Positions 53,285-61,381 of a stretch of 64,000 nt of DNA are shown piece by piece. The notes beneath the pieces were generated by a model. That model worked only from the letters and a program-made list of their open reading frames with translations, was not told the origin of the DNA and searched no databases. The stretch lies in assembly GCA_027491155.1 (NCBI GenBank), contig JAIXWR010000039.1, positions 124,001 to 188,000 of the forward strand, written 5' to 3'. The stretch is from Verrucomicrobiaceae bacterium (GTDB lineage Bacteria; Verrucomicrobiota; Verrucomicrobiia; Verrucomicrobiales; Akkermansiaceae). Position 1 is the first letter of the stretch. Every line of letters begins with the position of its first letter. The position numbers were made by a program, and so were the translations under genes.

Positions 53285-53304
53285 TGTCGCCTTTCGAGGC
53301 GACA
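53285..53304. repeat. Perfect hairpin with TTCG loop
   Basis: TGTCGCCT-TTCG-AGGCGACA is a perfect 8-base stem closed by a TTCG tetraloop, which is very stable in RNA. It lies in the 279-base gap upstream of the gene at 53378. The gap also shows a repeated phrase (CGACTTTCC / CCGACTTTCCC near 53170 and 53261). No T-run follows. Confidence 0.6.
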
Positions 53305-53377
53305 TGACGACGGACGGGCGGCATCCTGCCGCTTGCGGAAACCTTGCGATCCCCCGCTTCCCCCACCACGCTCACTC

Positions 53378-53881
53378 ATGACCCGCCGCTACCTCATTCC
53401 CCTCTCCCTCCTTCTCCTCCTCGGCGGCGGCTTCGGCTGGTGGTGGTATCAACCGGAACGCGTCCTCGCCCGCCGCGTCGCCGCCCTCTTCGCCGCCGCC
53501 AACGTCGTCCCGGAAGACGGCACCATCGCCCGCGGCACCCGCGGCAACGCCATCGAGCCCTTCCTCGCCCCCAACCTCACTTTCGAAGGCCCCGACGGCG
53601 AAACCGACGAGATCAACGGCCCGCAGTCCCGCAGCTCGGTGGTCTCGCTCTATTCCTATCTGGCCAAGGAATGCCGCAGGATCTCGATCCAGCCCCCGGA
53701 GATCGACCGCATCGCCATTTCCGGCGACGAGGCAGCGGTGGAAGCCCGGATCGACGCCGTGATCGAACTGCCGAACGAGCGCAGCCCGGTCGATGGCATC
53801 CAGCACCTGTCCATGACCTGGCGGAAGATCGACGGCAAATGGGTCCTCGCCTCCACCCGCTGGCACGAGACCGGCAGGTAG
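53378..53881 (+). CDS. Membrane-anchored hypothetical protein, NTF2/SnoaL-like
   Basis: This 167-residue protein has a single N-terminal membrane segment ([20 protein letters not shown]), then a soluble domain starting [16 protein letters not shown] and ending [20 protein letters not shown]. The last block resembles the final strands of NTF2-like or lumazine-binding-like domains. The function is unknown. It faces away from rodA, and rpsP begins 172 bases downstream. Confidence 0.65.
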   Translation: MTRRYLIPLSLLLLLGGGFGWWWYQPERVLARRVAALFAAANVVPEDGTIARGTRGNAIEPFLAPNLTFEGPDGETDEINGPQSRSSVVSLYSYLAKECRRISIQPPEIDRIAISGDEAAVEARIDAVIELPNERSPVDGIQHLSMTWRKIDGKWVLASTRWHETGR

Positions 53882-53974
53882 CCGGTGCTTCGGTCGCCTG
53901 CGGCCCGATGAATCCGTCGATGAGCGGGCCGAGCTACCGACCTGCCGAAACACCGAATTTCCCCGAGATTCTGC

Positions 53975-54003
53975 TTGGCAAGCCCCTCCGCCTCCTTCAG
54001 TTT
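53975..54003 (+). promoter_or_regulatory. Candidate rpsP promoter
   Basis: TTGGCA (53975-53980), a 17-base spacer and CAGTTT (53998-54003) precede rpsP by about 50 bases. The -10 is weak, but the -35 context TTGGCAAG recurs upstream of trpD. Confidence 0.4.
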
Positions 54004-54053
54004 CCCCGCCCTCCCGTCACCCGACGGGCCCTTTTCTCAACGAATTCACGCAC

Positions 54054-54308
54054 ATGGCCGTCGCTCTCCGCCTTAGCCGCCAGGGAACCAAAGATCGTCC
54101 CTACTACAAGATTGTTGCCGTCGACAGCCGCAAGCGCCGCGACGGACGTTACATCGAGCAGGTCGGCACCTACGATCCGCTCAAGGAAGGCGTCAACTAC
54201 ACCATCGACCTCGAAAAGGCCGAGAAGTGGGTCGGCGTCGGCGCCCAGGTCTCCGAGACCGTGAACAGCTTCATCCGCAAGGCCCGCACTGCTGCCGCCA
54301 AGGCCTAG
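54054..54308 (+). CDS. rpsP: 30S ribosomal protein S16
   Basis: This is an 84-residue protein with the S16 start [20 protein letters not shown] and [22 protein letters not shown]. Length is standard. It helps assemble the 30S subunit. It is followed by a strong terminator, so it is transcribed apart from prfA. Confidence 0.97.
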   Translation: MAVALRLSRQGTKDRPYYKIVAVDSRKRRDGRYIEQVGTYDPLKEGVNYTIDLEKAEKWVGVGAQVSETVNSFIRKARTAAAKA

Positions 54309-54334
54309 TCCGCGGGATTCCCCGATTTCCAAGG

Positions 54335-54364
54335 CCGCGCCTCTTCCCGAGGCGCGGCTTTTTC
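54335..54364 (+). terminator. Intrinsic terminator of rpsP
   Basis: GCCGCGCCTC (54335-54344), loop TTCCC, and GAGGCGCGGC (54350-54359) form a perfect 10-base stem followed by TTTTT. Confidence 0.92.
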
Positions 54365-54384
54365 GTACCCCCGTCCCGCCCGCC

Positions 54385-55461
54385 ATGGACTACTCCGCCC
54401 TCATCACCCAGCGCCGCCGCCGCCTCGGGGAGATCGACGACATGATCTCCGACCCGGGCTTCTACGACGACCCGAAGCGGGCCTCCGAGATCATGCGGGA
54501 GCACCGGCGGATCCAGCAGACCCTCGCCCTCTCCGACCGCCTCGACGCCGCCCGCCGCCAGCTTGAGGAAAACGAGGAGCTGGCCAAGGGCGACGACCCC
54601 GAACTCGCCGAGATCGCCCGCGAGGAAATCCCCGCGCTCCAGGCCGAAATCCCGCAGCTCGCCGAGGACCTCCAGTACGCGCTGCTTCCCGCAGATCCGA
54701 ACGAGGACCGCGACGCGATCATCGAAATCCGCGCCGGGGCCGGCGGCGACGAGGCCTCGCTCTTCGCCGCCGAACTGCTGCGCCTTTACCAGCGCTACGC
54801 CGACGCCCGCGGCTGGAAAACCGAGCACCTCTCCAGCAGCCCGTCGGAAGTCGGCGGCTTCAAGGAAGTCTTCCTCCGCGTCACCGGCGACGAGGTGTTC
54901 CGCACCCTGAAATACGAGTCCGGCGTCCACCGCGTCCAGCGCGTTCCCGCCACCGAAACCCAGGGCCGCGTCCACACCTCCACCGTCACCGTCGCGGTCA
55001 TGCCGGAAGCCGAGGAAGTCGATGTCGAGCTCAAGCCGGACGACCTCCGCATCGAAGTCTGCCGCGCCGGCGGGGCGGGTGGCCAGCACGTCAACCGCAC
55101 CGAGTCCGCGGTCCAGGTCTTCCACCTTCCCACCGGCCTCTACGTCCGCTGCGAGGACGGCCGCTCGCAGGGCCAGAACAAGGAGCGCGCCCTCCAGATC
55201 ATGCGGACCCGGCTTTACGAAATGAAGCTCCGCGAGGAGCAGGAAAAGCACAGCGCCCACCGCCGCGCCCAGATCGGCTCCGGCGATCGATCGGAAAAAA
55301 TCCGCACCTACAACTTCCCGCAGAGCCGCATCACCGACCACCGCATCGGCCACACCTCCCACAACCTGGCCGGCGTCATGGCCGGCGATCTCAGCGAGTT
55401 CACCGCCGAGCTCCAGAAAGCCGAAATGGCCGAACGCCTCAGCGAAGCCGGCATCCGCTAA
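54385..55461 (+). CDS. prfA: Peptide chain release factor 1
   Basis: This is a 358-residue release factor recognising UAA and UAG. The decoding motif PAT is in VPATETQGRVHTSTVTVAVM (RF2 would have SPF), and the peptidyl-hydrolysis motif GGQ is in CRAGGAGGQHVNRTESAV. QNKERALQIMRTRLYE and the C-terminal NFPQSRITDHRIGHT are also typical of RF1. No prmC methyltransferase gene is adjacent. Confidence 0.96.
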   Translation: MDYSALITQRRRRLGEIDDMISDPGFYDDPKRASEIMREHRRIQQTLALSDRLDAARRQLEENEELAKGDDPELAEIAREEIPALQAEIPQLAEDLQYALLPADPNEDRDAIIEIRAGAGGDEASLFAAELLRLYQRYADARGWKTEHLSSSPSEVGGFKEVFLRVTGDEVFRTLKYESGVHRVQRVPATETQGRVHTSTVTVAVMPEAEEVDVELKPDDLRIEVCRAGGAGGQHVNRTESAVQVFHLPTGLYVRCEDGRSQGQNKERALQIMRTRLYEMKLREEQEKHSAHRRAQIGSGDRSEKIRTYNFPQSRITDHRIGHTSHNLAGVMAGDLSEFTAELQKAEMAERLSEAGIR

Positions 55462-55482
55462 CCACCAGGAGCGAAGCGCCTC

Positions 55483-55520
55483 CACTGGGTGCGCGGAGGC
55501 TCCCCCCGCAGAACGGTCCC
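55483..55520 (+). repeat. Dispersed 39-base intergenic repeat, copy 3
   Basis: This copy differs from the one at 10249-10287 by one substitution and one missing base, 45 kb away. It lies 22 bases after the prfA stop in a 259-base gap with no other gene. Confidence 0.75.
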
Positions 55521-55720
55521 AGCAAGCCCGCCCCCCATTCAAGCTCGTATCGCCAAAGCGTCATCTTCCCGTTCTTCAGCACGGCAGAGCACTGTCCGAG
55601 TTCAGGGGCCAAGCCAGTCGGACCATCTTGCCGCAACCGGCCCGCGCACCGGGAGGAATCCTCGCCCCCTCCTCCGACTCGGAGATTGTTCGCTTCCCCG
55701 AAACAATCCATAGGACACCC

Positions 55721-56092
55721 GTGTCCTCCGAACCACCTGTCGAAAAACCCCGCTCCCTCACCGCCGCTTGGTTCGCCCTCGCCCTGCTCTGCGCGGTCCA
55801 CGGCGGGTTCAAATGGAACTCGGACCGTAACAAGGCCTTTTGTCTTGTAACCACCCAGAACGTCCAACAAGCCGTCCGATCCTATTGCGGGATGAACGGC
55901 ATCAACCCGGGGGAGCCTGTCGATAAGACCGAGTTGTTCGGCCCCGGAAAATTCATCGAATCTGAACCACTCCGCTGCGCCGGCGGCGGCACCTACACTT
56001 GTTCCTCCGTTCAACCCAATGTTGGGGACCTATACCTCCGCTGCTCCCACCGGAAGCACCAACTCGACCCGGCCCTCATCAAGGACTGGTAG
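55721..56092 (+). CDS. Small membrane-anchored protein, possibly pseudopilin-like
   Basis: This is a protein of about 123 residues from the GTG at 55721. One hydrophobic segment (LTAAWFALALLCAVHGGF) is followed by a soluble part with NVQQAVRSYCGMNGINPGEP, FGPGKFIESEPLRCAGGGTY and VGDLYLRCSHRKHQLDP. Secreted verrucomicrobial proteins with a QRNVQQA-type helix, a GPGKF-type loop and a C-terminal Cys pair look like prepilin-type pseudopilins, but here a prepilin peptidase site (G before the hydrophobic helix) is not evident. The match is by pattern memory only. An extended frame to a TTG at 55628 is less likely. Confidence 0.55.
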   Translation: MSSEPPVEKPRSLTAAWFALALLCAVHGGFKWNSDRNKAFCLVTTQNVQQAVRSYCGMNGINPGEPVDKTELFGPGKFIESEPLRCAGGGTYTCSSVQPNVGDLYLRCSHRKHQLDPALIKDW

Positions 56093-56119
56093 TCCGCCCG
56101 CACCCTCCCAAGAACTCTC

Positions 56120-56148
56120 TTGCCTCGCCGTTTACACTCCGCCATATT
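56120..56148 (+). promoter_or_regulatory. Candidate promoter of the UPF0175/DUF3368 pair
   Basis: TTGCCT (56120-56125), a 17-base spacer and CATATT (56143-56148) end 7 bases before the ATG at 56155, the same geometry as the other toxin-antitoxin promoters here. Confidence 0.45.
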
Positions 56149-56154
56149 GCAAAC

Positions 56155-56469
56155 ATGGCCGTAACGAGCACCGTCTCCACCCGTCTCGACGAGCAGGAAC
56201 TGGCTCTGATCCAATCCCTCGCGGATTTGGAAGGCTGTGACCGCGCCACCCTGATCAAATCGCTCCTGCGCAAAGGCATGACGCATCTGCGCCGGGAACA
56301 CGCGGTCCGCGCCTACCGTGAAGACGAGGTCACCCTCTCCAAAGCGGCTGAACTCGCCGGCCTCAATCTCTGGGATTTCATCGCCTTGATGGAGCCGGAG
56401 AAGCTCGAACTCCACTACGACGTCGCCGATTTCGAGCAAGACCTCCGCCACCTGCCCGCCCGTCCATGA
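56155..56469 (+). CDS. UPF0175-family antitoxin
   Basis: This is a 104-residue protein. The N-terminal half is a ribbon-helix-helix (VSTRLDEQELALIQSLADLE, CDRATLIKSLLRKGM). The second half, ALRLYREG-like AVRAYREDEVTLSKAAELAG and LNLWDFIALM, is the UPF0175 signature. Such proteins pair with PIN-like DUF3368 toxins. The downstream gene is exactly that and overlaps by ATGA. Confidence 0.85.
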   Translation: MAVTSTVSTRLDEQELALIQSLADLEGCDRATLIKSLLRKGMTHLRREHAVRAYREDEVTLSKAAELAGLNLWDFIALMEPEKLELHYDVADFEQDLRHLPARP

Positions 56470-56957
56470 CCGTGGTCTGCGACGCCAGCCCGCTGATCTT
56501 CCTCGCCAAGCTCAACCGGCTCGACCTGATCTCCCGACTGCTCGGTCCGGAAGTCGTCGTCGTTGAATGCGTGGCCCGCGAGGTGACCCGTATCGAACGG
56601 GCGGGCGAGATCGAACGGGCAAGGCTCGAAGCCTTCCTGGCATCCGCCACCATCGCGCCCTTTACCGGGAGCACCCTTGCCGCGGGCCGGCTCAGCACCT
56701 GCGACCGCCAGACCCTCGGCTACGCCCTCAGAGAACGACCGGATTTCCTCCTCGTGGACGAGCGCTTGTTGCGGCGGATCGCGGACGAGCAAGGTCTAGT
56801 CACCATCGGTACACTTGGACTCCTGGCCGCCGCCGTGAACCACGGCCACCTCAGCGCGGCCGATGCGCTGCACGACCTCGACCTTGCCGTCTCCCGCCAC
56901 GGCTTCCGGATCTCCATCGCCCTCTACCAGCGCTTCCGCCACGAGATGGACGCATGA
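56466..56957 (+). CDS. DUF3368 PIN-like toxin
   Basis: This is a 163-residue PIN-fold protein with the DUF3368 opening MTVVCDASPLIFLAKLNRLD, a second acidic site around VARE, the central TCDRQTLGYALRERPDFLLVDERLLRRIA and the C-terminal FRISIALYQRF. Asp6 and the Asp of LLVDE are the likely metal ligands. It is probably an RNase neutralised by the UPF0175 protein. It is translationally coupled to its antitoxin. Confidence 0.85.
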   Translation: MTVVCDASPLIFLAKLNRLDLISRLLGPEVVVVECVAREVTRIERAGEIERARLEAFLASATIAPFTGSTLAAGRLSTCDRQTLGYALRERPDFLLVDERLLRRIADEQGLVTIGTLGLLAAAVNHGHLSAADALHDLDLAVSRHGFRISIALYQRFRHEMDA

Positions 56958-57078
56958 TCCAAGCACCGCGCTTCCTCATTCCCGCTCCCGCACAAAAAAT
57001 CCGTGCCTCTCCCGGCTCGACTCGCTTCACTCTCGCGCAAGGCGGATTCGCTCCGTCACGTCTTTCCAGCGCGCCACG

Positions 57079-59217
57079 ATGTCCAGCACCGCACAACTTC
57101 TCCACGCCGACCGCATTCCCGCCACCGGCTGCCTCGTCATCCCCGGCCGCCTCGGCCTCAACGAGATCCCGCAGCTCGAAAAACTCTTCGCCGGGCGAAA
57201 GATCACCTGGTTCATCGAGGAAAGCGCCAGGCTCGACCCCGCCGTCCAGTCCCACCTCGAAAAGTCCGGCTCCGGCGCGGTCTTCGCGGACGACGATGAC
57301 GCCCCGGCGGTCGGCGAGCAGCTCCGGCCGATGCTCGAAAACGGCGGCGTCCTGATCTTCGTCCCCGGCCGCGCGGCCAGCCGCAAGGCCATCCCCTGCC
57401 ACATCCCGGGCAAAATCCTGCGCACCCTCTGCGCCTTCGGCCTCCCCGTCCTCCCGGTGCTCGTCGATTTCCCTCGCGAAGCCTGCCTCAGCATCGAGCG
57501 CCCGAACTCGATGCCCCAGGTCGTCATCGGCATCGGCAAGGAGATCCCCGCCAGGGACGCCAGCCCGGCCCTCTACCGCGAACGCCTGCTGGAACTGGTC
57601 GAGGAATCCTTTTCCCGCCGCCCGCTGCTCAAGTCCTCCCTCGCCACCGCCCTCCTCCAGGGCCTGAAAAAACACGGCCGCAACAAGCTGCACGACGGCT
57701 CGGACGACTCGTCCATCGGCTTCGACCGCATCCTCGGCGCTGCCCTGGTCTTCTCGAAATACCTCCGCGACGCCACCGACAACCCGCGCATCGGCATCAT
57801 CCTGCCGCCCGGGAAGGCCGGCCTGATCGCCAACCTCGCCGCCGTCTTCGCCGGCAAGACCCCGGTCAATTTCAACTTCACCGCCGGCCACGAGGCCGTC
57901 CGCTCGGCCATGCGCCAGGCGGGGCTCGACCGCTACGTCACCGCCGATCCCTTCGTCCGCAAGCTCGCCTCCTTCCCCTGGCCGCCCAACCGCGACCTGA
58001 TCTTCATCGAGCGCACCCTGCCCTCGCTCAAGAAGAAGATCATCGCCTGGACCATCCTCGGCAAGATCCTGCCCGCCGCCGTCATCGCCCCGCTGTTCCG
58101 CATCGGCAAGAAGCGCGGCAACGACGAGGCCGTCCTGCTCTTCACCTCCGGCTCCTCTGGCGAACCGAAGGGCGTGGCGCTCACCCACCGCAACGTGCTG
58201 GCCAACGTCTGCCAGTTCGGCACCCGCCTCGACCTCGAGCCCGGTGCCGCCATCCTCGGCTGCCTGCCGCTCTTCCACTCCTTCGGCTCCACCGTCACGC
58301 TGTGGTATCCGGTCATCGAGGGCATCGACCTCGTCACCTACCCGAACCCGCTTGAAACCAAGCGCCTCGCCGAACTCGTCGCCGAACGCGGCGTCAACGT
58401 CCTGCTTTCCACCCCGACCTTCCTCCGCGGCTATATGAAGCGCGTGGAGCCGGAGCAGCTCCGCTCGCTCAAGCTGGTCGTCACCGGCGCGGAAAAACTG
58501 CCGACCAACCTCGCGGAGTCCTTCCAGGATCGCTTCGGCGTCGCCCCGCAGGAAGGCTACGGCCTGACCGAAACCTCCCCCGCCACCAACGTCAACCTGC
58601 CCGACCCCGCTCCGATCGCGGATGCCATCGTGATCCCCTCCAGCCGCAGCGGCTCGGTCGGCCAGCTCCTGCCCGGCATCGCCCTTCGCCTCACCGATCC
58701 CGCCACCGAAAAGCCCCTGTCCTGCGACAAGCAGGGCCTGATCTGGCTCAAGGGCGCCAACATCTTCCCCGGCTACCTCGGCAACCCGAAGAAGTCCGAG
58801 GAAGTCCTCACCAAGGACGGCTGGTTCCGCACCGGCGACGTCGGCCGGCTCGACGACGACGGCTTCCTCTACATCGAAGGCCGCATCTCCCGCTTCTCGA
58901 AGATCGGCGGCGAAATGGTCCCGCACGAGACCGTCGAGGCCGCCATCAACAAGGCCCTCGGCCTCGATGCCGAAGCCGAACGCAAGATCGCCGTGGTCGG
59001 CATTCCCGACGAGCAGAAGGGCGAGGTCATCGTCCTGCTCTCCACCATCAGCGGCCCGGCCCTGGAGCAGGAATGCATCGACCTCCGCTACAAGCTGATG
59101 GACGCCGGCTTCCCTTCCCTCTGGTGTCCGAAAGCCATCGTCCCCGTCCCCGAGATCCCCGTCCTCGCCTCCGGCAAGCTCGACCTCAAGGGCTGCGAGG
59201 CGCTGGCGAACGGTTAG
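57079..59217 (+). CDS. Aas-like protein: degenerate acyltransferase domain fused to acyl-ACP/CoA synthetase
   Basis: This is a 712-residue protein. The first about 190 residues resemble the PlsC-like half of Aas (VIPGRLGLNEIPQLEKLFAG, GGVLIFVPGRAASRKAIPCH, then VVIGIGKEI), but the catalytic H-x4-D motif is absent. From about 200 the AMP-binding domain is complete: LLFTSGSSGEPKGVALTHRN, GYGLTETSPATNVN, WFRTGDVGRLDDDGFLYIEG and the C-terminal Lys in LASGKLDLKG. In E. coli Aas the two halves re-acylate lysophospholipids. Here the synthetase half looks active while the acyltransferase half may be structural. The long N-terminal extension of the frame overlaps the previous gene and is ignored. Confidence 0.85.
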   Translation: MSSTAQLLHADRIPATGCLVIPGRLGLNEIPQLEKLFAGRKITWFIEESARLDPAVQSHLEKSGSGAVFADDDDAPAVGEQLRPMLENGGVLIFVPGRAASRKAIPCHIPGKILRTLCAFGLPVLPVLVDFPREACLSIERPNSMPQVVIGIGKEIPARDASPALYRERLLELVEESFSRRPLLKSSLATALLQGLKKHGRNKLHDGSDDSSIGFDRILGAALVFSKYLRDATDNPRIGIILPPGKAGLIANLAAVFAGKTPVNFNFTAGHEAVRSAMRQAGLDRYVTADPFVRKLASFPWPPNRDLIFIERTLPSLKKKIIAWTILGKILPAAVIAPLFRIGKKRGNDEAVLLFTSGSSGEPKGVALTHRNVLANVCQFGTRLDLEPGAAILGCLPLFHSFGSTVTLWYPVIEGIDLVTYPNPLETKRLAELVAERGVNVLLSTPTFLRGYMKRVEPEQLRSLKLVVTGAEKLPTNLAESFQDRFGVAPQEGYGLTETSPATNVNLPDPAPIADAIVIPSSRSGSVGQLLPGIALRLTDPATEKPLSCDKQGLIWLKGANIFPGYLGNPKKSEEVLTKDGWFRTGDVGRLDDDGFLYIEGRISRFSKIGGEMVPHETVEAAINKALGLDAEAERKIAVVGIPDEQKGEVIVLLSTISGPALEQECIDLRYKLMDAGFPSLWCPKAIVPVPEIPVLASGKLDLKGCEALANG

Positions 59218-59233
59218 AGCCGCCTTCAAGGCC

Positions 59234-59629
59234 ATGCCGATTCAAGATTACAGGACGAGCTCGACGGGAAGCTGTCCTTGCTGCGGAACCGTAACCCGCA
59301 GATCGGCCGGCACCGTCCAACTGTCCGATCATCCGGCCATCGTCTACTTCGCCCGCTGGACGCCGGATTGTCCCGGAAGTTTCATCGCCTTCCTGATCGG
59401 ACTCGGCCATCCGGACGGCTTTGTCTCCGTGCTCTACCGTTTTGAAGCCAACTCGTTCATGGTCGTCGGTCCCGGCGACTACGACTGGCAATCTTCCGTC
59501 GCCATCCTTCCACGGGACCGGGTCATCGGCACCCCGCTTGCCAAGACGGTTTTCCAAACGTTGGACGAGATCTGGCTCCACGATCCCGAGCTGATCGAGT
59601 TCGTACAGTCGGCTTCGGAAGACGGCTAA
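59234..59629 (+). CDS. Hypothetical protein with N-terminal Cys cluster
   Basis: This is a 131-residue protein I do not recognise. It begins MPIQDYRTSSTGSCPCCGTV, so three cysteines near the start could bind a metal. The rest is alpha/beta with GSFIAFLIGLGHPDGFVSVL and ILPRDRVIGTPLAKTVFQTL. It has no signal peptide. It starts 17 bases after the acyl-synthetase stop with a weak AAGG upstream and may belong to that mRNA. Confidence 0.6.
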   Translation: MPIQDYRTSSTGSCPCCGTVTRRSAGTVQLSDHPAIVYFARWTPDCPGSFIAFLIGLGHPDGFVSVLYRFEANSFMVVGPGDYDWQSSVAILPRDRVIGTPLAKTVFQTLDEIWLHDPELIEFVQSASEDG

Positions 59630-59644
59630 GCCACCCGTGCAAAG

Positions 59645-59675
59645 TTGACAGAAATCTTTCATCCGCTAGATTTCT
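59645..59675 (+). promoter_or_regulatory. Promoter and operator of the second vapBC pair
   Basis: TTGACA (59645-59650), a 16-base spacer and TAGATT (59667-59672) end 7 bases before the ATG at 59679. AGAAATCT (59650-59657) and AGATTTCT (59668-59675) form a perfect 8-base inverted repeat with a 10-base spacer covering the promoter, a likely VapBC operator. Confidence 0.65.
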
Positions 59676-59678
59676 TTC

Positions 59679-59951
59679 ATGCAAACCACGCTTCGGATCG
59701 ACGATCGTCTCTACCGCGAGGCGAAGGCGGAGGCTGCCCGGGAAGGGGTCAGCTTGACCCGCTTTCTCGAGGAAGGCCTGCGCATGCGGCTTGAGAAGAA
59801 GCTGGCGACACCCGCTGCCCCGCACAGCTTCCGGGTCTTCGAAGCCACCCGGATGGACTCCCCCGATTGGGACACCATCCGGCGGATTGCGGACGAAGAC
59901 CAGGAAGCCCACGATCTCGCCAAACTGGGCCACAGCGCCCGCCCCTCCTGA
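59679..59951 (+). CDS. vapB: VapB-type antitoxin (second pair)
   Basis: This is a 90-residue protein. The N-terminal MQTTLRIDDRLYREAKAEAA and GVSLTRFLEEGLRMRL are a ribbon-helix-helix. The C-terminal arm (FRVFEATRMDSPDWDTIRRI) would cover the toxin active site. Its stop and the toxin start share bases (TGATG). Confidence 0.85.
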   Translation: MQTTLRIDDRLYREAKAEAAREGVSLTRFLEEGLRMRLEKKLATPAAPHSFRVFEATRMDSPDWDTIRRIADEDQEAHDLAKLGHSARPS

Positions 59952-60388
59952 TGGCGCTCTACCTGCCGGACGCCAACGTCTTGATCCATGCCCTGCGCAA
60001 GGACTCGGCGGAGCATGAGGCTTGCCGTGCCTGGCTAACAGGCGCCGCTGCCGCGGGCGATGCCATCGGTCTTTGCGAACTGGTGGAGACGGCGCTGCTG
60101 CGGATCCCGACGCTTCCCCGGCTTCAACTGATCCCGATGACGGAAACCTTCGGTTTCTGGAAGGACGACTTGTGGACCTATCCCGGGACACGCCGCCTCG
60201 CCGCAGGCGACCGCCACCGCGGGATCTTGAGCGCCTTCATCACCGACCTCGGTCTGATGGGGAACGATGTCAACGACGCCTGGCTGGCCGCGTTGGCCAT
60301 CGAGAGCCGCGCGACCCTGGTCAGCACCGATCAGGGCTTCGACCGCTTTCCGGGACTCGCCTGGATCCATCCGGCAAAGTCCGCCTGA
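59951..60388 (+). CDS. vapC: VapC-type PIN-domain RNase toxin (second pair)
   Basis: This is a 145-residue PIN protein: Asp7 in YLPDANVLIHAL, Glu in GLCELVETALLR, Asp in NDVNDAWLAALAIE and Asp in STDQGFDRFPGLAWIHP. All four acidic positions are kept, so it should be an active Mg-dependent RNase, unlike the first VapC in this window, which has lost the Glu. Confidence 0.88.
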   Translation: MALYLPDANVLIHALRKDSAEHEACRAWLTGAAAAGDAIGLCELVETALLRIPTLPRLQLIPMTETFGFWKDDLWTYPGTRRLAAGDRHRGILSAFITDLGLMGNDVNDAWLAALAIESRATLVSTDQGFDRFPGLAWIHPAKSA

Positions 60389-60419
60389 TCTCCATGAGGA
60401 GGAGGCGGCACGGGCCGCG

Positions 60420-60800
60420 TCACCTCACCACCGTTTCGCCCTTCAGCTCGCTCCAGATCCACACCGCGTCGCCGCCGCGCTCCTCGCGCTTCTGCCAGGT
60501 GAACCAGCCGTAGGCCTCGCTCCACTGGAAATCGTAGCACTGCATCCGGCGCACCCGCTTGCCCTCCTCCGCCACCGGATGGACGGCCACCACCCGCCGG
60601 ACGTGTTCGGCCTGGAAGGGACCCTGCTGGCTCTTGCCCTCGACGATCATCGCGATCTCGATCCCCTGCTCCCGGTCCTCGATCAGGAGGTTGATCAGTT
60701 TCACCGCGGTCTGCGGCGACAGGTCGTGGGTCGGTTCGGCCGACAGGCAGCTTCCGGTCGCCAGCACGGCGGCCCCGATCAGGGAGAGGAATGATTTCAT
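60420..60800 (-). CDS. Secreted hypothetical protein
   Basis: This is a 126-residue protein with a signal peptide (MKSFLSLIGAAVLATGSCLS; the Cys could mark a lipoprotein, but the lipobox is weak). The mature part has two blocks, LSPQTAVKLINLLIEDREQG and CYDFQWSEAYGWFTWQKREE. I do not recognise the family. It is divergent from the KH-domain gene. Confidence 0.6.
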   Translation of the reverse strand: MKSFLSLIGAAVLATGSCLSAEPTHDLSPQTAVKLINLLIEDREQGIEIAMIVEGKSQQGPFQAEHVRRVVAVHPVAEEGKRVRRMQCYDFQWSEAYGWFTWQKREERGGDAVWIWSELKGETVVR

Positions 60801-60917
60801 CCGCGATGAAACGGCCGGGCTCCGGCGGCTATTCACAGATAATGGAATTCATGCCCCGCCCCGCTTGCTTCCCCGCTTCCCCCTTGCCCTGAAATCCGAT
60901 CCGGGCATCATTCCGGC

Positions 60918-61211
60918 ATGCAACGGGTGACCGATCAGATCCGGAATTTCCTCCAGTACATCGCCGTGCAATTCATCGAATTCCCGGCGGACGCCCAGCT
61001 CAAGGTCACCGAGCTCGGTCCCAAGCGCCTGCGTTTCAAGCTGGTGCTCCGCCAGTCCGACGTCGCCCTGCTGATCGGCCGCAACGGCTTCAGCGCCTCC
61101 GCCATCCGCGGGGTGCTCAAGTCGATCACCGAGCGCGAGGACGTGAATGTCAGCCTCATGATCCACTCGACCGAGGAGGAAAACGAGATGCTGGCCCGCG
61201 AGCGGCATTGA
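60918..61211 (+). CDS. KH-domain RNA-binding protein (KhpA-like)
   Basis: This is a 97-residue protein with one type-II-like KH motif: DVALLIGRNGFSASAIRGVL. The leading part (ITDQIRNFLQYIAVQFIEFP region) is like KhpA/YlqC. KhpA genes often lie near rpsP, but here rpsP is 7 kb away. It binds RNA in the cytoplasm. Confidence 0.82.
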   Translation: MQRVTDQIRNFLQYIAVQFIEFPADAQLKVTELGPKRLRFKLVLRQSDVALLIGRNGFSASAIRGVLKSITEREDVNVSLMIHSTEEENEMLARERH

Positions 61212-61223
61212 GGGAGGTTCTCC

Positions 61224-61253
61224 TTGCCAAGTCCCGCCGGCCGCCGCTACTTT
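61224..61253 (+). promoter_or_regulatory. Candidate tRNA-Arg promoter
   Basis: TTGCCA (61224-61229), an 18-base spacer and TACTTT (61248-61253) lie 38 bases before the tRNA. The -35 context TTGCCAAG resembles the TTGGCAAG upstream of rpsP and trpD. Confidence 0.4.
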
Positions 61254-61290
61254 CCCGCCCGCCGCAAATGGCACCCCGGTGCCGTCCAAG

Positions 61291-61362
61291 GGTCCCGTAG
61301 TCCAATGGATAGGACGATGGCCTCCGAAGCCGTAGGTACAGGTTCGATTCCTGTCGGGACTA
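61291..61362 (+). tRNA. tRNA-Arg (anticodon CCG)
   Basis: The cloverleaf can be drawn fully: acceptor GGTCCCG / CGGGACT (first pair G-U), D stem GTCC / GGAC, anticodon stem ATGGC / GCCGT with loop CTCCGAA (anticodon CCG at 61324-61326), four-base variable loop AGGT, and T arm ACAGG-TTCGATT-CCTGT with discriminator A. CCA is not encoded. It reads CGG codons. Confidence 0.93.
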
Positions 61363-61381
61363 CTCCTGGACCATCCAGCGC

